64,000 nucleotides of DNA from Lachnospiraceae bacterium. GTDB taxonomy: Bacteria > Bacillota > Clostridia > Lachnospirales > Lachnospiraceae. The DNA is taken from the NCBI GenBank assembly GCA_024698715.1, contig JAILRA010000058.1, forward strand, positions 1 through 64,000, written 5' to 3'. The number at the start of each line of letters is the position of its first letter. Position 1 is the stretch's first letter. This document shows, piece after piece, positions 16,782 to 26,645 of the stretch. The notes beneath the pieces are model-generated. The model worked only from the letters and a program-made list of their open reading frames with translations. It searched no databases and was not told the origin of the DNA. A program made the position numbers and the translations under genes.

Positions 16782-18077
16782 ATGAGAGAGAAAAGATCAG
16801 TCAAAACAGAATCAAAAGCAGGCTTGTTCTCGTTTAAGGGTATAGACATATCCATTATTTTCGTGTGCATTTTTTTGTCGATATTCTGCCTTATTTTCGT
16901 ATATTCGGCTCTGGCTTTCGAATCGAGTGATACAAAGGCATTTTTGAACATCATTAATATCAAGAGCAGTGACAGAACACTTTTGAAAACTGCCGTATAT
17001 ATTATGATCGGTATTCTGTGGATGCTGATATTGGCATGTTTTAATATGAAATTTGTCGAGGAAAGATTTCCGCTCATATTCAGACTCGTGAGAAATCCTA
17101 TCCCTTACTATGCATTATCCTGCGGTATGTTTCTTTTTATCGAGATAATGAAAAAAGTCGGTGGGGATGCAGGCGGAGAAACCGAAAAGGCGGCACTTGT
17201 CGGCGGCGGATTTCTGTTAAAGGCTAACGGTGCTTACAGATGGATTCATATTCCCGGTCTGAACATTAACTTTCAGCCGTCTGAAGTGGCAAAATTCTTA
17301 CTGATAATTGCATTTTCGATCATCATCTACAATGCCGGAATGAGCCTTCAGCATAAGAGAGGCATGCTTTTGTATATGGCAGTTGCCGGAATACCCGCAT
17401 TTTTGGTACTTGAATGTTCTTCGGACCTTTCGAGTGCGATCGTTGTGTTCGGAATTCTTTATTTCATGATGATAGTTGCAGCTCCGAATATTAAAAATAC
17501 TGTTTTGATCACGGCAATTCTCATCCTTTTGGGTGTATTGGCTTTTTCGAGCCTCATAGTCATGAATCACGGAAAAGAAGAGGCTGATATTCATCCATAT
17601 CAGGCCAAAAGACTTTTGGCATGGATTTATCCCGACGAGTATCCCGCATCTTCCGATCAGACCAATCAGGCTATGTATGCGATAGGTTCGGGCGGATATT
17701 TCGGAGAAGGTATCGGAAACAGCATGCAGAAGATAAAGAAGCTTCCCGAAGCACAAAACGATATGATTTTTGCTCTTATCTGCGAGGAGATGGGACTTAT
17801 CGGAGGCGTAAGCGTAATCCTTCTTTACCTTGTTCTTTTATACAGAATGTATGCGATAGCAATGACTGTCGATAATCTGATGGACAGGATGATAGTCGTT
17901 GGAGTAATAAGTCATGTTGCATTGCAGGTTATCATCAATATCTGCGTTGTTACTAGGCTTTTCCCCAATACAGGAATTCCGCTTCCTCTTATTTCTTCGG
18001 GAGGAAGCTCGATAATTTTTATGTATTTTGAACTCGGACTTGTACTGAACATAGGCAGGTCTATAAAGAGAAAATGA
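16782..18077 (+). CDS. ftsW: SEDS-family peptidoglycan glycosyltransferase FtsW
   Basis: 431 residues, polytopic (about ten helices), with the SEDS signatures ANGAYRWIHIPGLNINFQPS and LPLISSGGSS. Together with the class B PBP two genes upstream it polymerises septal glycan strands from lipid II. ATG 16782 is chosen; an upstream TTG at 16737 would overlap mraY. The ribosome-binding site before 16782 is weak, so translation may depend on coupling to mraY. Ends in a 4-bp overlap with ftsQ. Confidence 0.9.
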   Translation: MREKRSVKTESKAGLFSFKGIDISIIFVCIFLSIFCLIFVYSALAFESSDTKAFLNIINIKSSDRTLLKTAVYIMIGILWMLILACFNMKFVEERFPLIFRLVRNPIPYYALSCGMFLFIEIMKKVGGDAGGETEKAALVGGGFLLKANGAYRWIHIPGLNINFQPSEVAKFLLIIAFSIIIYNAGMSLQHKRGMLLYMAVAGIPAFLVLECSSDLSSAIVVFGILYFMMIVAAPNIKNTVLITAILILLGVLAFSSLIVMNHGKEEADIHPYQAKRLLAWIYPDEYPASSDQTNQAMYAIGSGGYFGEGIGNSMQKIKKLPEAQNDMIFALICEEMGLIGGVSVILLYLVLLYRMYAIAMTVDNLMDRMIVVGVISHVALQVIINICVVTRLFPNTGIPLPLISSGGSSIIFMYFELGLVLNIGRSIKRK

Positions 18078-18916
18078 TGGCAAAAGCAAAAAAAACTGAA
18101 AAAGTGAATAACGGGTCATCAGGTATTAAAATGATCTTCAAATACAATCTGACCAAATTTATCGTTCCGTTCATCATCGTTTTGCTGCTCGGGATCGGTA
18201 TTTTTGCGTTCAAAGAAGGGTTTGAGGTCAAACAGGTAACAGTTGAAGGTTCTACGCATTATACCACCGATGAGATCACCAATTATGTTCTGGATTCCAA
18301 ACTCTGCAGAAACACGGTTTTCGTTTATCTTAAATACAACAACAAATCGATCAGGGATATTCCTTTTGTAGAGCAGATCGACGTTAAGATCGTTGACAGA
18401 AATACGGTTAAGATCAATGTATACGAAAAATATGTGGCGGGATGCGTATATCATCTCGGCAACTATCTGTATTTTGACAATAACGGAACGATCGTTGAAG
18501 CATCGAAAATGAAGACGGAGAACATTCCCGTTGTTACCGGACTGACATTCACGTATTTTAATCTCTACGAGCCGCTTCCGGTCGAGGATACCGCGGTATT
18601 TAACAATATCCTCACGATCACAAAGCTTTTAAACAAGAATTCACTGACGGCAGACATCATATATTTTGATGAAAACTATAACGTTACGCTGTTTTTTGAC
18701 GAAGTGAGAGTCAGCATTGGAACGGACAAAAATCTTGATGAAAAATTCTCGACGCTTCCCCTTATTCTGCCCGATCTTAAGGGAAAAAAGGGCGTACTTC
18801 ACATGGAGAATTTTTCTGATACGAACGGCAATGTAGTGTTCAATATCGATACCGATACGGAAGTGATCTCGGATGAAGAACCCCAAGATACTGTGGGAAT
18901 AATACTTGTCGAGTGA
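18074..18916 (+). CDS. ftsQ: Cell division protein FtsQ/DivIB
   Basis: 280 residues, bitopic: basic N-terminus, one membrane segment (FIVPFIIVLLLGIGIFAF, residues about 30-48), then a POTRA domain (FEVKQVTVEGSTHYTTDEIT) and a beta domain, ending in an acidic tail. It links FtsL and the other division proteins at the septum. ATGATG at 18074 overlaps the ftsW stop. Normal length for DivIB. Confidence 0.88.
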   Translation: MMAKAKKTEKVNNGSSGIKMIFKYNLTKFIVPFIIVLLLGIGIFAFKEGFEVKQVTVEGSTHYTTDEITNYVLDSKLCRNTVFVYLKYNNKSIRDIPFVEQIDVKIVDRNTVKINVYEKYVAGCVYHLGNYLYFDNNGTIVEASKMKTENIPVVTGLTFTYFNLYEPLPVEDTAVFNNILTITKLLNKNSLTADIIYFDENYNVTLFFDEVRVSIGTDKNLDEKFSTLPLILPDLKGKKGVLHMENFSDTNGNVVFNIDTDTEVISDEEPQDTVGIILVE

Positions 18917-18934
18917 AAATATTGATAAAAAACA

Positions 18935-19011
18935 TTGCTTTATTCGGTTAAAAATTGTAAAATATCAATATATGTGTGTAAATTTGCTTATTTATCTATA
19001 AATTGTATATT
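18935..19011 (+). promoter_or_regulatory. Two possible tandem promoters for ftsZ
   Basis: TTGCTT-17-TAAAAT (18935-18963) and TTGCTT-16-TATATT (18984-19011) both lie in the 123-bp gap before ftsZ. Both -35 boxes are weak. They would allow ftsZ-nrdR expression independent of the mraZ promoter. Confidence 0.4.
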
Positions 19012-19039
19012 TCATATTGTGTCGAGGAGGAGTTAAAAA

Positions 19040-20221
19040 ATGTCCCAGGTCATGTCCATTGAGATTAAACCAAACGAATTTAATGTTGTTGCCCGTATTA
19101 TCGTAGTCGGTGTCGGCGGTGCCGGTAACAATGCTATCAACCGAATGATCGATGATAATGTTCAGGGCGTTGAATTTATTGGTATTAACACGGATAAACA
19201 GGATTTGGCATGTTGTAAAGCACCCAAGCTTATCGGAATAGGCGAGAGACTTACAAAAGGTCTTGGTGCAGGCGGTGATCCTTCAATCGGTGAAGGTGCT
19301 GCAAAAGAAAGTGTCGACGAACTCGAGGCAGCATTGACAGGGGCAGACATGGTATTTGTAACCTGTGGTATGGGCGGCGGAACAGGAACCGGTGCAGCTC
19401 CCATCGTGGCACAGATCGCAAAAGAACTCGGCATTCTTACAGTAGGTATCGTTACGAAGCCTTTCTCTTTCGAAGGTGCAGTTCGTGAAAGATACGCAAA
19501 CGAAGGTATCAGCAAACTTCGTGAAGTAGTAGATTCGATCATTGTTATCAAAAACGACAATATATTCAAAGTTGCGGATGATGATATGGATGCAAAGATG
19601 GCTATGAAGAAAGCCGATGAGATCCTTGAGCATTCACTTTCGGGTATCACCGATATCATTAACAGACAGGGTGATTTCAACCTTGACTTCGCAGACCTTA
19701 AGAAAGCCATGACAGATAAGGGTGATATCTATATCGGTATCGGACAGGCATCCGGTGACAACAAGGGTATCGATGCATGCAATATGGCTATTGAAAATCA
19801 GATCCTTGAAACAGATATCGTCGGTGCATCCGATGTCGTATATTATGTTCAGGGTAAGGTTAAATTCAAAGACTTCACCGGTGTCGGCAAGAGACTTCTT
19901 GAAAAATGCGGTTCTCAGGCTAATGTATTCGGTGGATTCCTTTCAGAAGACAACGGTCAGGATTCCTGTACTGTTACTGTTATAGCTACGGGACTTCATA
20001 CAGAGGAACTTATCAAAAAACCTCTTATTCCCGATACAACGGCTGGTCGTACGTTTGATAATACAAACAGACCCAGACCTACGATCCAGAGAAGAACGGT
20101 TACACCTGCTCCTGTTACCAGAAAACCGGTCAGCAATCCCGGTAGCATTGTAAAGCCTGGTGACGGAGAGAGAAAGATTTCTGTTCCCACTTTTGTTAAA
20201 AAAACAAACAGAGATGAATAG
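19040..20221 (+). CDS. ftsZ: Cell division GTPase FtsZ
   Basis: 393 residues. The tubulin signature GGGTGTGAAP is at about residues 111-120, the T7 loop region NLDFADLKKAM near 215, and a variable Pro/Thr/Arg-rich linker leads to the C-terminal ISVPTFVKKTNRDE, which resembles the conserved tail that binds FtsA/SepF-type anchors. It polymerises into the Z-ring. GAGGAGGAGTT gives a strong ribosome-binding site. Confidence 0.98.
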   Translation: MSQVMSIEIKPNEFNVVARIIVVGVGGAGNNAINRMIDDNVQGVEFIGINTDKQDLACCKAPKLIGIGERLTKGLGAGGDPSIGEGAAKESVDELEAALTGADMVFVTCGMGGGTGTGAAPIVAQIAKELGILTVGIVTKPFSFEGAVRERYANEGISKLREVVDSIIVIKNDNIFKVADDDMDAKMAMKKADEILEHSLSGITDIINRQGDFNLDFADLKKAMTDKGDIYIGIGQASGDNKGIDACNMAIENQILETDIVGASDVVYYVQGKVKFKDFTGVGKRLLEKCGSQANVFGGFLSEDNGQDSCTVTVIATGLHTEELIKKPLIPDTTAGRTFDNTNRPRPTIQRRTVTPAPVTRKPVSNPGSIVKPGDGERKISVPTFVKKTNRDE

Positions 20222-20232
20222 GAGCAAATAAA

Positions 20233-20682
20233 ATGAAATGTCCGTTCTGTAATCATGAAAATACAAGGGTTATAGATTCAAGACCTGTAGAAGACAAAAA
20301 CTCGATCAGACGACGCAGAGTATGCGATGAGTGTCAGAAAAGATTTACCACATATGAACAGATCGAAACAATTCCCTTGATTGTCAGAAAGAAAGACAAT
20401 AACAGAGAAGCGTACAACAGAAAGAAAATTGAGGATGGTATTTTAAGAGCATGTCATAAAAGACCGGTATCCGCAGCTCAAATCAGAGATTTGGTTGACG
20501 AAATAGAGACCGAAATTTTCTGCAATGAAGACAAGGAGGTCGGATCGGATACAATCGGCGAATTAATCATGGATAAGCTTAAAGATTTGGATCCCGTTGC
20601 ATATGTTCGTTTCGCATCCGTTTACAGAGAGTTCAAAGATGTAAACACATTTATGGATGAATTGAAAAAAATGCTTAATTAA
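20233..20682 (+). CDS. nrdR: Transcriptional repressor NrdR
   Basis: 149 residues: an N-terminal zinc ribbon (CPFC...CDEC) with the basic patch RRRRVCDECQKRFTTYE, then an ATP-cone domain (residues about 46-136). NrdR represses ribonucleotide reductase genes when the ATP-cone carries dATP. It lies 11 nt after ftsZ with AGGAGC as ribosome-binding site and ends the operon at a strong terminator. Linkage to ftsZ couples division and nucleotide supply genes in many Clostridia. Confidence 0.95.
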   Translation: MKCPFCNHENTRVIDSRPVEDKNSIRRRRVCDECQKRFTTYEQIETIPLIVRKKDNNREAYNRKKIEDGILRACHKRPVSAAQIRDLVDEIETEIFCNEDKEVGSDTIGELIMDKLKDLDPVAYVRFASVYREFKDVNTFMDELKKMLN

Positions 20683-20690
20683 GATAAATC

Positions 20691-20716
20691 GGGACCGCAA
20701 TTTACGGTCCCTTTTT
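20691..20716 (+). terminator. Terminator after nrdR
   Basis: GGGACCG (20691-20697) and CGGTCCC (20705-20711) pair perfectly around a 7-nt loop, followed by TTTTT. Confidence 0.92.
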
Positions 20717-20752
20717 ATACAAAATAATATTTTTAATAGAAAGGGTAGAGTA

Positions 20753-22267
20753 ATGAAAAAGATCAAAACTCTCGTTCTTTTTTGCTTACTCGCTTTGACT
20801 ACTGTACTGTGTGCGTGCACAGACGGCAAGGCAAAGAATTCCGATTCTATAACTATCGGTATTGCTCAGGACATTGATGAAAGTCTTGACCCCCACAAGA
20901 TGGTGGCGGCAGGAACAAAAGAAATATTCTTCAATGTTTTTGAGGGATTGGTAAAACCCGATAGTAACGGAAACATCGTGCCTGCTGTAGCCCAGAGCGT
21001 AGAAGTATCAGAGGACAAACTAACTTACACTTTTAAGTTGAGAAACGGAATTAAATTCCACGACGGCAATGCGGTAACGATTGAAGATTTGGAATATTCA
21101 ATCAACAAATTTGCCGGATTGGACGGGGGCGAACCTGTCAGTTCGGCGTTTTTAAATATCAAAGAAGTTAAAGTTACTTCGGAAGATACCGTAGAGATCA
21201 GACTTGAAAAGGCTGATTCGGCATTTCTTTCATATCTTGCGAGTGTCGAAGCAGCTATCATTCCCAAGAATAATGCGAATCCCGACACTGTTTGTATAGG
21301 TACCGGACCTTACAAATATGTTTCTAGGACACCCCTTCAGAATGTTGTATTCGAAAGATTCGATTCATACTGGGGAGAGGGCGGCAATATTCAGAACGTA
21401 ACATTTAAGATCTGTACCAATCCCGATACCATTGCGATGGAACTCGAAGGCGGTACCATTGATATGTGCATTCATCTTACCAAGGGACAGAGAATGCAGC
21501 TTGACACCCAAAATTTCACTATTTACGAAGGAACAATGAATCTTGTTCAGGCTTTGTATCTAAATCACGATTTTGCTCCTTTCGAAGATCTGAATGTCAG
21601 AAAAGCCATGAACTATGCAGTAAGTTCTGAAGAGATCATGGATTACGTTTCAGGTGGTTACGGAACAAAGATCGGTACGAGTATCTATCCTAATTTCGGA
21701 AAATACTATGACGAGACTCTTTCGAGTGTATATGATTTTGACATAGAAGCCGCAAAAGAATTTATGGCCAAGAGTAATTATCCCGACGGATTTGACATGA
21801 CGATCACCGTTCCTTCCAACTATGACCAGCACGTTGATACAGCACTTGTATTGAAGAATCAGCTTGCTGTTATCGGAATTAATGCAACGATCGAAAAAGT
21901 TGACTGGGAGACATGGATCTCTGATGTTTATCTCGAAAGAAATTATGATGCTACCGTCATCGGTGTTGATGCGGCTAACTTAAGCGCAAACGCACTTCTT
22001 TCCAGATTTAAATCGGATGCTTCGGATAATTTTACGAACTATTCCAATTTAAAATACGACAATGCATACAATAATGCCGTTAATGCCGCAGATGACGAGA
22101 CGGCTACAACATATTTCATGCAGTGTGCGAATATTCTTAACGATGACGCTGCAAATGTATATATACAGGATCTTCCGGATTTTGTTGCGTTGAACAAAAA
22201 ATTCGACGGTTATACATTTTATCCTTTGTATGTATTGGATTTAACAAAGATTAAGGCGGTAAATTAA
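20753..22267 (+). CDS. ABC transporter solute-binding lipoprotein (family 5, peptide type)
   Basis: 504 residues. Signal peptide residues 1-21 with lipobox LCAC, so lipidation at Cys22. The mature part is an SBP_bac_5 domain (LDPHKMVAAGTKEIFFNVFE, then GNGIKFHDG-like LRNGIKFHDGNAVTIEDLEY). It captures oligopeptides or similar solutes outside the cell for the permease pair encoded downstream. AGAAAGGGTAGAG precedes the ATG. First gene of a seven-gene co-directional run. Confidence 0.92.
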   Translation: MKKIKTLVLFCLLALTTVLCACTDGKAKNSDSITIGIAQDIDESLDPHKMVAAGTKEIFFNVFEGLVKPDSNGNIVPAVAQSVEVSEDKLTYTFKLRNGIKFHDGNAVTIEDLEYSINKFAGLDGGEPVSSAFLNIKEVKVTSEDTVEIRLEKADSAFLSYLASVEAAIIPKNNANPDTVCIGTGPYKYVSRTPLQNVVFERFDSYWGEGGNIQNVTFKICTNPDTIAMELEGGTIDMCIHLTKGQRMQLDTQNFTIYEGTMNLVQALYLNHDFAPFEDLNVRKAMNYAVSSEEIMDYVSGGYGTKIGTSIYPNFGKYYDETLSSVYDFDIEAAKEFMAKSNYPDGFDMTITVPSNYDQHVDTALVLKNQLAVIGINATIEKVDWETWISDVYLERNYDATVIGVDAANLSANALLSRFKSDASDNFTNYSNLKYDNAYNNAVNAADDETATTYFMQCANILNDDAANVYIQDLPDFVALNKKFDGYTFYPLYVLDLTKIKAVN

Positions 22268-22270
22268 TAT

Positions 22271-23218
22271 ATGGGCAAATATATAATCAAAAAGTTGATA
22301 CTCTTGATTATTACCCTTATAGTTACCAGTTTTATTATATTTCTGATTTTTGAACTGGTGCCCGGTGATCCCGTATTGGATAAACTGGGTACCAGGGCAA
22401 CACCTGAAAAGATAGAGTCTCTGAGGAGCCAGTGGGGACTGGACAGACCATTCTTTGTGAGATACTTCAGTTTTCTTAAAGGTATTTTTACACTGAATTT
22501 CGGAATGTCGTATACATACGGAATGTCCGTTACCGCGCTTTTGCGTGAGAAGATCGTGATCAACCTCGTTCTTTCGGTAATGGCACTTTCCGTTGTTATC
22601 TTTGTTTCGGTCCCGCTCGGAATTTATGTTGCCAAACATACCGGCGGATTTGCCGATAAAGTCGTTTCTTTTCTGAATCAGACTGCAATGTCGGTTCCGT
22701 CATTTGTACTGGGACTTTTGATCACGTTTATTTTTGGGATGGTCTTAAAATGGTTTCGTCCCGGAGGGTATATATCGTATAAAAGTGATCTTTCCGGATT
22801 TTTGTATTTTCTTATTTTCCCTGCGGTTGCACTTGCGGTTCCAAAGATCGCAATGTGCATAAGACTCTTAAAGGGTAATATCCTCGAAGAAGCGCTCAAG
22901 GATTATTCCATGACCGCATATGCGAGAGGAAACAATACAACGGGACTTTTATACAGACATGTATTAAAGAACGCTATAATGCCCACCATTACTTTCGTAG
23001 GTATGGTTGCGGCGGATATGATCTGTTCGGGAATAGTCATCGAGCAGGTATTTTCAATACCTGGACTCGGACAGATGCTCATAAGTTCTATTTCTACGAG
23101 GGATTATCCCGTTGTGGAAGCACTCGTTCTGATGATAGCACTTTTTATAATGGTAATCAGTTTTGCGACCGATATTATCCACGCGATAATCGATCCGCGT
23201 GTAAGGCTTCAGAACTGA
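22271..23218 (+). CDS. ABC transporter permease (OppB/DppB type)
   Basis: 315 residues with six predicted membrane helices, the N-terminal ELVPGDPVLDKLGTRAT motif of the OppB family, and the EAA-loop region YSMTAYARGNNTTGLLYRHV that contacts the ATPases. It starts 3 nt after the binding-protein gene. Works with the permease at 24300 and ATPases at 25093 and 25920. Confidence 0.9.
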   Translation: MGKYIIKKLILLIITLIVTSFIIFLIFELVPGDPVLDKLGTRATPEKIESLRSQWGLDRPFFVRYFSFLKGIFTLNFGMSYTYGMSVTALLREKIVINLVLSVMALSVVIFVSVPLGIYVAKHTGGFADKVVSFLNQTAMSVPSFVLGLLITFIFGMVLKWFRPGGYISYKSDLSGFLYFLIFPAVALAVPKIAMCIRLLKGNILEEALKDYSMTAYARGNNTTGLLYRHVLKNAIMPTITFVGMVAADMICSGIVIEQVFSIPGLGQMLISSISTRDYPVVEALVLMIALFIMVISFATDIIHAIIDPRVRLQN

Positions 23219-23284
23219 TCGGAATATATGGGGGAAGGGTAACAGAGGTATTTTTTGATGAATCATTCATAATGGGGTGTATGT

Positions 23285-24307
23285 ATGGTTATTTTCAGAG
23301 TTGATGCCAATTCTATGATCGGTAAAGGTCATATGAAAAGATGTATTGCGATCGCGAAGGCTATAAAATTACTTGGCGGCAAGGTTTACTTTGTGACGCG
23401 TGAAGATTCGGATATCTCCATATTGCAGGCTAATTATATGGAATTCCGGACGATCCCTTCGATGACGCTTGGCAGTGAAAAATCAATAGCCAGTCTGAAA
23501 GAGATAATAGTTGAAAATAATGCCGGTGTATGTGTTGTTGACAGCTATGACGTTTCCAATGTCGCATTCAATTCTTTACGGGAAGTCTGTAAGGTTATTC
23601 TTATCGAAGATTTTCTGTATGATGTTTACGATGTTGACTGCGTTGTGAATTACAATATTTACGTTGAAAAACTGGATTATCTCGCAAAATATCCTTCAAG
23701 TACACAGCTTCTTCTTGGAATTGATTATGCTCCCTACGGCGGCGAAAGCTACAGCAGAAGAAGATTGAACATTAACAATGATGTATCTTCGATACTTGTT
23801 TATCCGGGCGAGCTTGATTCTCATGAACTTGCACCCGGTATTGTGGATTCCCTGCTTGACTGTATAGATGACAATGTGAGACTTCGTGTGGTTGCCGGCA
23901 AAAATGCTGTAACGAGGGATATTCTTTATAAAATGAGCAATTCATCTTCGCAGATCATCATAGAACCGGATATATCGAATATCGGCAAGATACTTAATAT
24001 GTGCGATATTGCCGTAACGGTTGCCGATTCACTGTGCTACGATCTTTTAAGTTTCTCGGTTCCATCATGTGTATTTCTAAGCGATTACAGTCAGAATATG
24101 CTCTTTAGCGGTCTTGTATCCAAGGAACTTATGGTTTCGGGCGGAGACTATGTTAACAGGAGCAATAAATTTTACGGTGATCTGGTCTGCGGTGTGACTT
24201 CTCTTGCATACGAGAATCAAAGAGTGAAATTATGTGACAACATATCCGGTTTGAATCTCGGCAACGGTGCACAGAATCTGGCCAAAGCCATATTGGATTA
24301 TGAATAA
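23285..24307 (+). CDS. PseG-like nucleotide-sugar hydrolase/glycosyltransferase-fold protein
   Basis: 340 residues with the GT-B-like N-terminus RVDANSMIGKGHMKRCIAIA, the family hallmark of PseG (UDP-2,4-diacetamido-2,4,6-trideoxy-altropyranose hydrolase) including the catalytic-type GxGH histidine, and later YAPYGGESYSRRR, comparable to the PseG L.G..Y..lR motif. Overall similarity appears moderate and no other pseudaminic acid gene is nearby. It lies between the two permease genes and overlaps the second by 8 bp, so it belongs to the transporter operon. It may modify or release a sugar-like substrate brought in by the transporter, but the reaction is unknown. Confidence 0.6.
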   Translation: MVIFRVDANSMIGKGHMKRCIAIAKAIKLLGGKVYFVTREDSDISILQANYMEFRTIPSMTLGSEKSIASLKEIIVENNAGVCVVDSYDVSNVAFNSLREVCKVILIEDFLYDVYDVDCVVNYNIYVEKLDYLAKYPSSTQLLLGIDYAPYGGESYSRRRLNINNDVSSILVYPGELDSHELAPGIVDSLLDCIDDNVRLRVVAGKNAVTRDILYKMSNSSSQIIIEPDISNIGKILNMCDIAVTVADSLCYDLLSFSVPSCVFLSDYSQNMLFSGLVSKELMVSGGDYVNRSNKFYGDLVCGVTSLAYENQRVKLCDNISGLNLGNGAQNLAKAILDYE

Positions 24308-25121
24308 AATTAAACTCAACAATCAGAAGAAGATCGGTATAATAATATTAATATGCATGATATTGTTTGTCATGGCAGGTTTTCTTAACCGATTTTCTTT
24401 TGACGGTATGAATAAGGACCTGATTCTCAAAGGTCCGACCTTTTCTCATCCCTTCGGCTGTGATGAATTCGGAAGAGATATTCTCAAAAGAACACAGACC
24501 GGAATGGGTATATCTGTGATCATTTCTTTTTTTTCCGTTTTGATCGGTACTTTTTTCGGAACTTTAATAGGCGCTTTATGCGGATATTTCGGCGGTGTGA
24601 TCGATGATTTTCTTTCTGCGGTCATAGACGTTTTGTTTTCGATCCCTTCACTTTTGCTGGCACTTGTTTTTGTTTCGCTTTTCGGCTCGGGTATGGTGCA
24701 GGTAACACTGGCACTCGGGATTGCGATAATTCCTTCGTTTTCAAAAATGATGCGTTCGGAATTCAGAAAACACCGTGAACTCGAATATGTAAAAATGGCA
24801 AAGCTTATGAAGGTTCCGACGGCTAGGATACTTTTTGTGCATATCCTTCCGAATGTGACGGAAACTTTTATAAACTGTGTTTTCATAGCTTTTAATAACT
24901 GTATTCTGGCAGAAGCCGGTCTGAGCTTTCTGGGCATCGGCGTGCAGCCGCCCCTTGCATCGCTCGGAACGCTTTTGTCAGATGCGGGAGGATATATAAG
25001 GAGTGCACCTTATATGGTGTTTTTCCCTGCACTTACTCTGATAATCATGTTGTTCGGAATCGGACTTTTGTCGAGCGGAGAATCATTTCATCATGCTTAC
25101 AGTAAAAGATTTAAGAATTGA
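24300..25121 (+). CDS. ABC transporter permease (OppC/DppC type)
   Basis: 273 residues with about six membrane helices. Contains the OppC N-terminal [21 protein letters not shown] motif and the EAA loop [23 protein letters not shown] 24300 overlaps the PseG-like gene by 8 bp; an upstream in-frame start at 24267 would overlap more and lacks support. The stop overlaps the next ATPase gene by 29 bp. Confidence 0.9.
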   Translation: MNKIKLNNQKKIGIIILICMILFVMAGFLNRFSFDGMNKDLILKGPTFSHPFGCDEFGRDILKRTQTGMGISVIISFFSVLIGTFFGTLIGALCGYFGGVIDDFLSAVIDVLFSIPSLLLALVFVSLFGSGMVQVTLALGIAIIPSFSKMMRSEFRKHRELEYVKMAKLMKVPTARILFVHILPNVTETFINCVFIAFNNCILAEAGLSFLGIGVQPPLASLGTLLSDAGGYIRSAPYMVFFPALTLIIMLFGIGLLSSGESFHHAYSKRFKN

Positions 25122-25863
25122 ATTTTTCGACCACGAACTGCCTGAAGTGGCTGTAAAAGACGTGGATTTTACAATTGAAGATTCGGAAATACTCGGGATC
25201 GTCGGTGAGTCGGGTTCGGGAAAAAGCATGACTGCAATGGCAATAGCCGGGCTTTTGAACAGAAAGGATCTGACTAAATCGGGTGTGATAGACCTTGACG
25301 GCATAGATCTTTTAAATCTTCCGAGAACAAAACTTCGTGAGATACAGGGAAACGACATCGGATTTGTTTTTCAGGATCCGTTAAATTCGATGAATCCCGT
25401 TTTAAAGGTCGGTCCGCAGGTCGAGGAAGCTATGCGCATCAGAAAAAAGACACTCGGATTAAGCAAAGAGGAAATGAAAGCGATCGCCATCGAAAACATG
25501 AAAAGCGTGGGTCTCGATGATGCAGAGAGGATTTATGACGCTTATCCTCATCAGATATCCGGCGGTCAGAGACAGAGGGCTATGATAGCCGCTGCACTTG
25601 TTTTAAAACCGAAACTTCTGATATGCGACGAACCTACGACTGCTCTGGATGTTACGGTTCAAAAGAAGATCATCGATCTTTTAAAGAAACTGAACAGGGA
25701 AACGCATTGTTCGATACTTTTTATTTCACATGATCTGTCGGTAATAAGGGCACTTTGCGATAAAGTTGTGGTAATGAAAGACGGACTCGTTGTAGAAGAA
25801 GGAAGTTCAAAAGAAATATTCAGCAACCCCAAAGAAGAGTATACAAGGCAATTGATCTTTTAA
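25093..25863 (+). CDS. ABC transporter ATP-binding protein (OppD/DppD type)
   Basis: 256 residues: Walker [10 protein letters not shown]-loop [13 protein letters not shown], signature [11 protein letters not shown], Walker [13 protein letters not shown] and H-loop ISHDL. One of two ATPases energising the permease pair. Shorter than the usual ~320 residues because the C-terminal oligopeptide-transporter extension is reduced. Confidence 0.92.
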   Translation: MLTVKDLRIEFFDHELPEVAVKDVDFTIEDSEILGIVGESGSGKSMTAMAIAGLLNRKDLTKSGVIDLDGIDLLNLPRTKLREIQGNDIGFVFQDPLNSMNPVLKVGPQVEEAMRIRKKTLGLSKEEMKAIAIENMKSVGLDDAERIYDAYPHQISGGQRQRAMIAAALVLKPKLLICDEPTTALDVTVQKKIIDLLKKLNRETHCSILFISHDLSVIRALCDKVVVMKDGLVVEEGSSKEIFSNPKEEYTRQLIF

Positions 25864-25919
25864 ATGCATATTTGTCTGAATTTTGGAATAGTATATAAAA
25901 ATTTGTTTAATGTATAAAA

Positions 25920-26645
25920 ATGTCGGAAAAAGTACTTGAGATCAAAAATTTAACATATTTATATCCGAAATCCGAAAACGGTGTTAAGGATATCTCGCTG
26001 TATGTAAATGTCGGAAGCATTGTTGGTCTGCTCGGCGAAAGCGGGTGCGGTAAATCCACTCTTGCCAAATGCATTTCAAAACAGCTTCCCATACGATCCG
26101 GAGAGATATCATGCGGAAAGATCGGTTATATCTTTCAGGATAATTATGCTTCTCTTAATCCTTCCAAGAAAGTAGGATGGCTTTTGCGTGAGGCGATAAG
26201 ATACAATAATCCCACGAAGAGAAACAATGCTGAGGAACTTATTCTGGATATTTTAAAAGAAGTTGAGCTTGATCCTGCCGTACTTGAACATTATCCTAAC
26301 GAACTGTCGGGCGGACAGAGGCAGAGGATCGGAATTGCGATGGCTCTTTTGACCGAGCCTGATATTTTGATTGCCGACGAACCGGTTTCAGCTTTGGATG
26401 TTACCGTTCAGAAGCAGGTAATAAAACTGATAAAAAAACTCAATAAGGACAAGAAACTTGCGATCCTTTTTATTTCACATGACATAAAAGTCGTAAAAGA
26501 GATATGCAATTACATATACATTATCAAAGACGGGATTCTGGTTGAAGAGGGTGACAGCGATAAGATCTTCAACGATCCCGAAACCGATTATACGAGAGAT
26601 TTATTGGACAGCTCGTATCTGATCGGGGACGCGGGGAACAGTTAA
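25920..26645 (+). CDS. ABC transporter ATP-binding protein (OppF/DppF type)
   Basis: 241 residues: Walker A GESGCGKS, Q-loop IFQDNYASLNPSKK, signature SGGQRQRIGIA, Walker B DILIADEPVSALD and H-loop ISHDI. Second ATPase of the transporter. There is no obvious ribosome-binding site in the AT-rich 56-nt gap before its ATG. The yqeG gene follows without a single intergenic base. Confidence 0.9.
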   Translation: MSEKVLEIKNLTYLYPKSENGVKDISLYVNVGSIVGLLGESGCGKSTLAKCISKQLPIRSGEISCGKIGYIFQDNYASLNPSKKVGWLLREAIRYNNPTKRNNAEELILDILKEVELDPAVLEHYPNELSGGQRQRIGIAMALLTEPDILIADEPVSALDVTVQKQVIKLIKKLNKDKKLAILFISHDIKVVKEICNYIYIIKDGILVEEGDSDKIFNDPETDYTRDLLDSSYLIGDAGNS

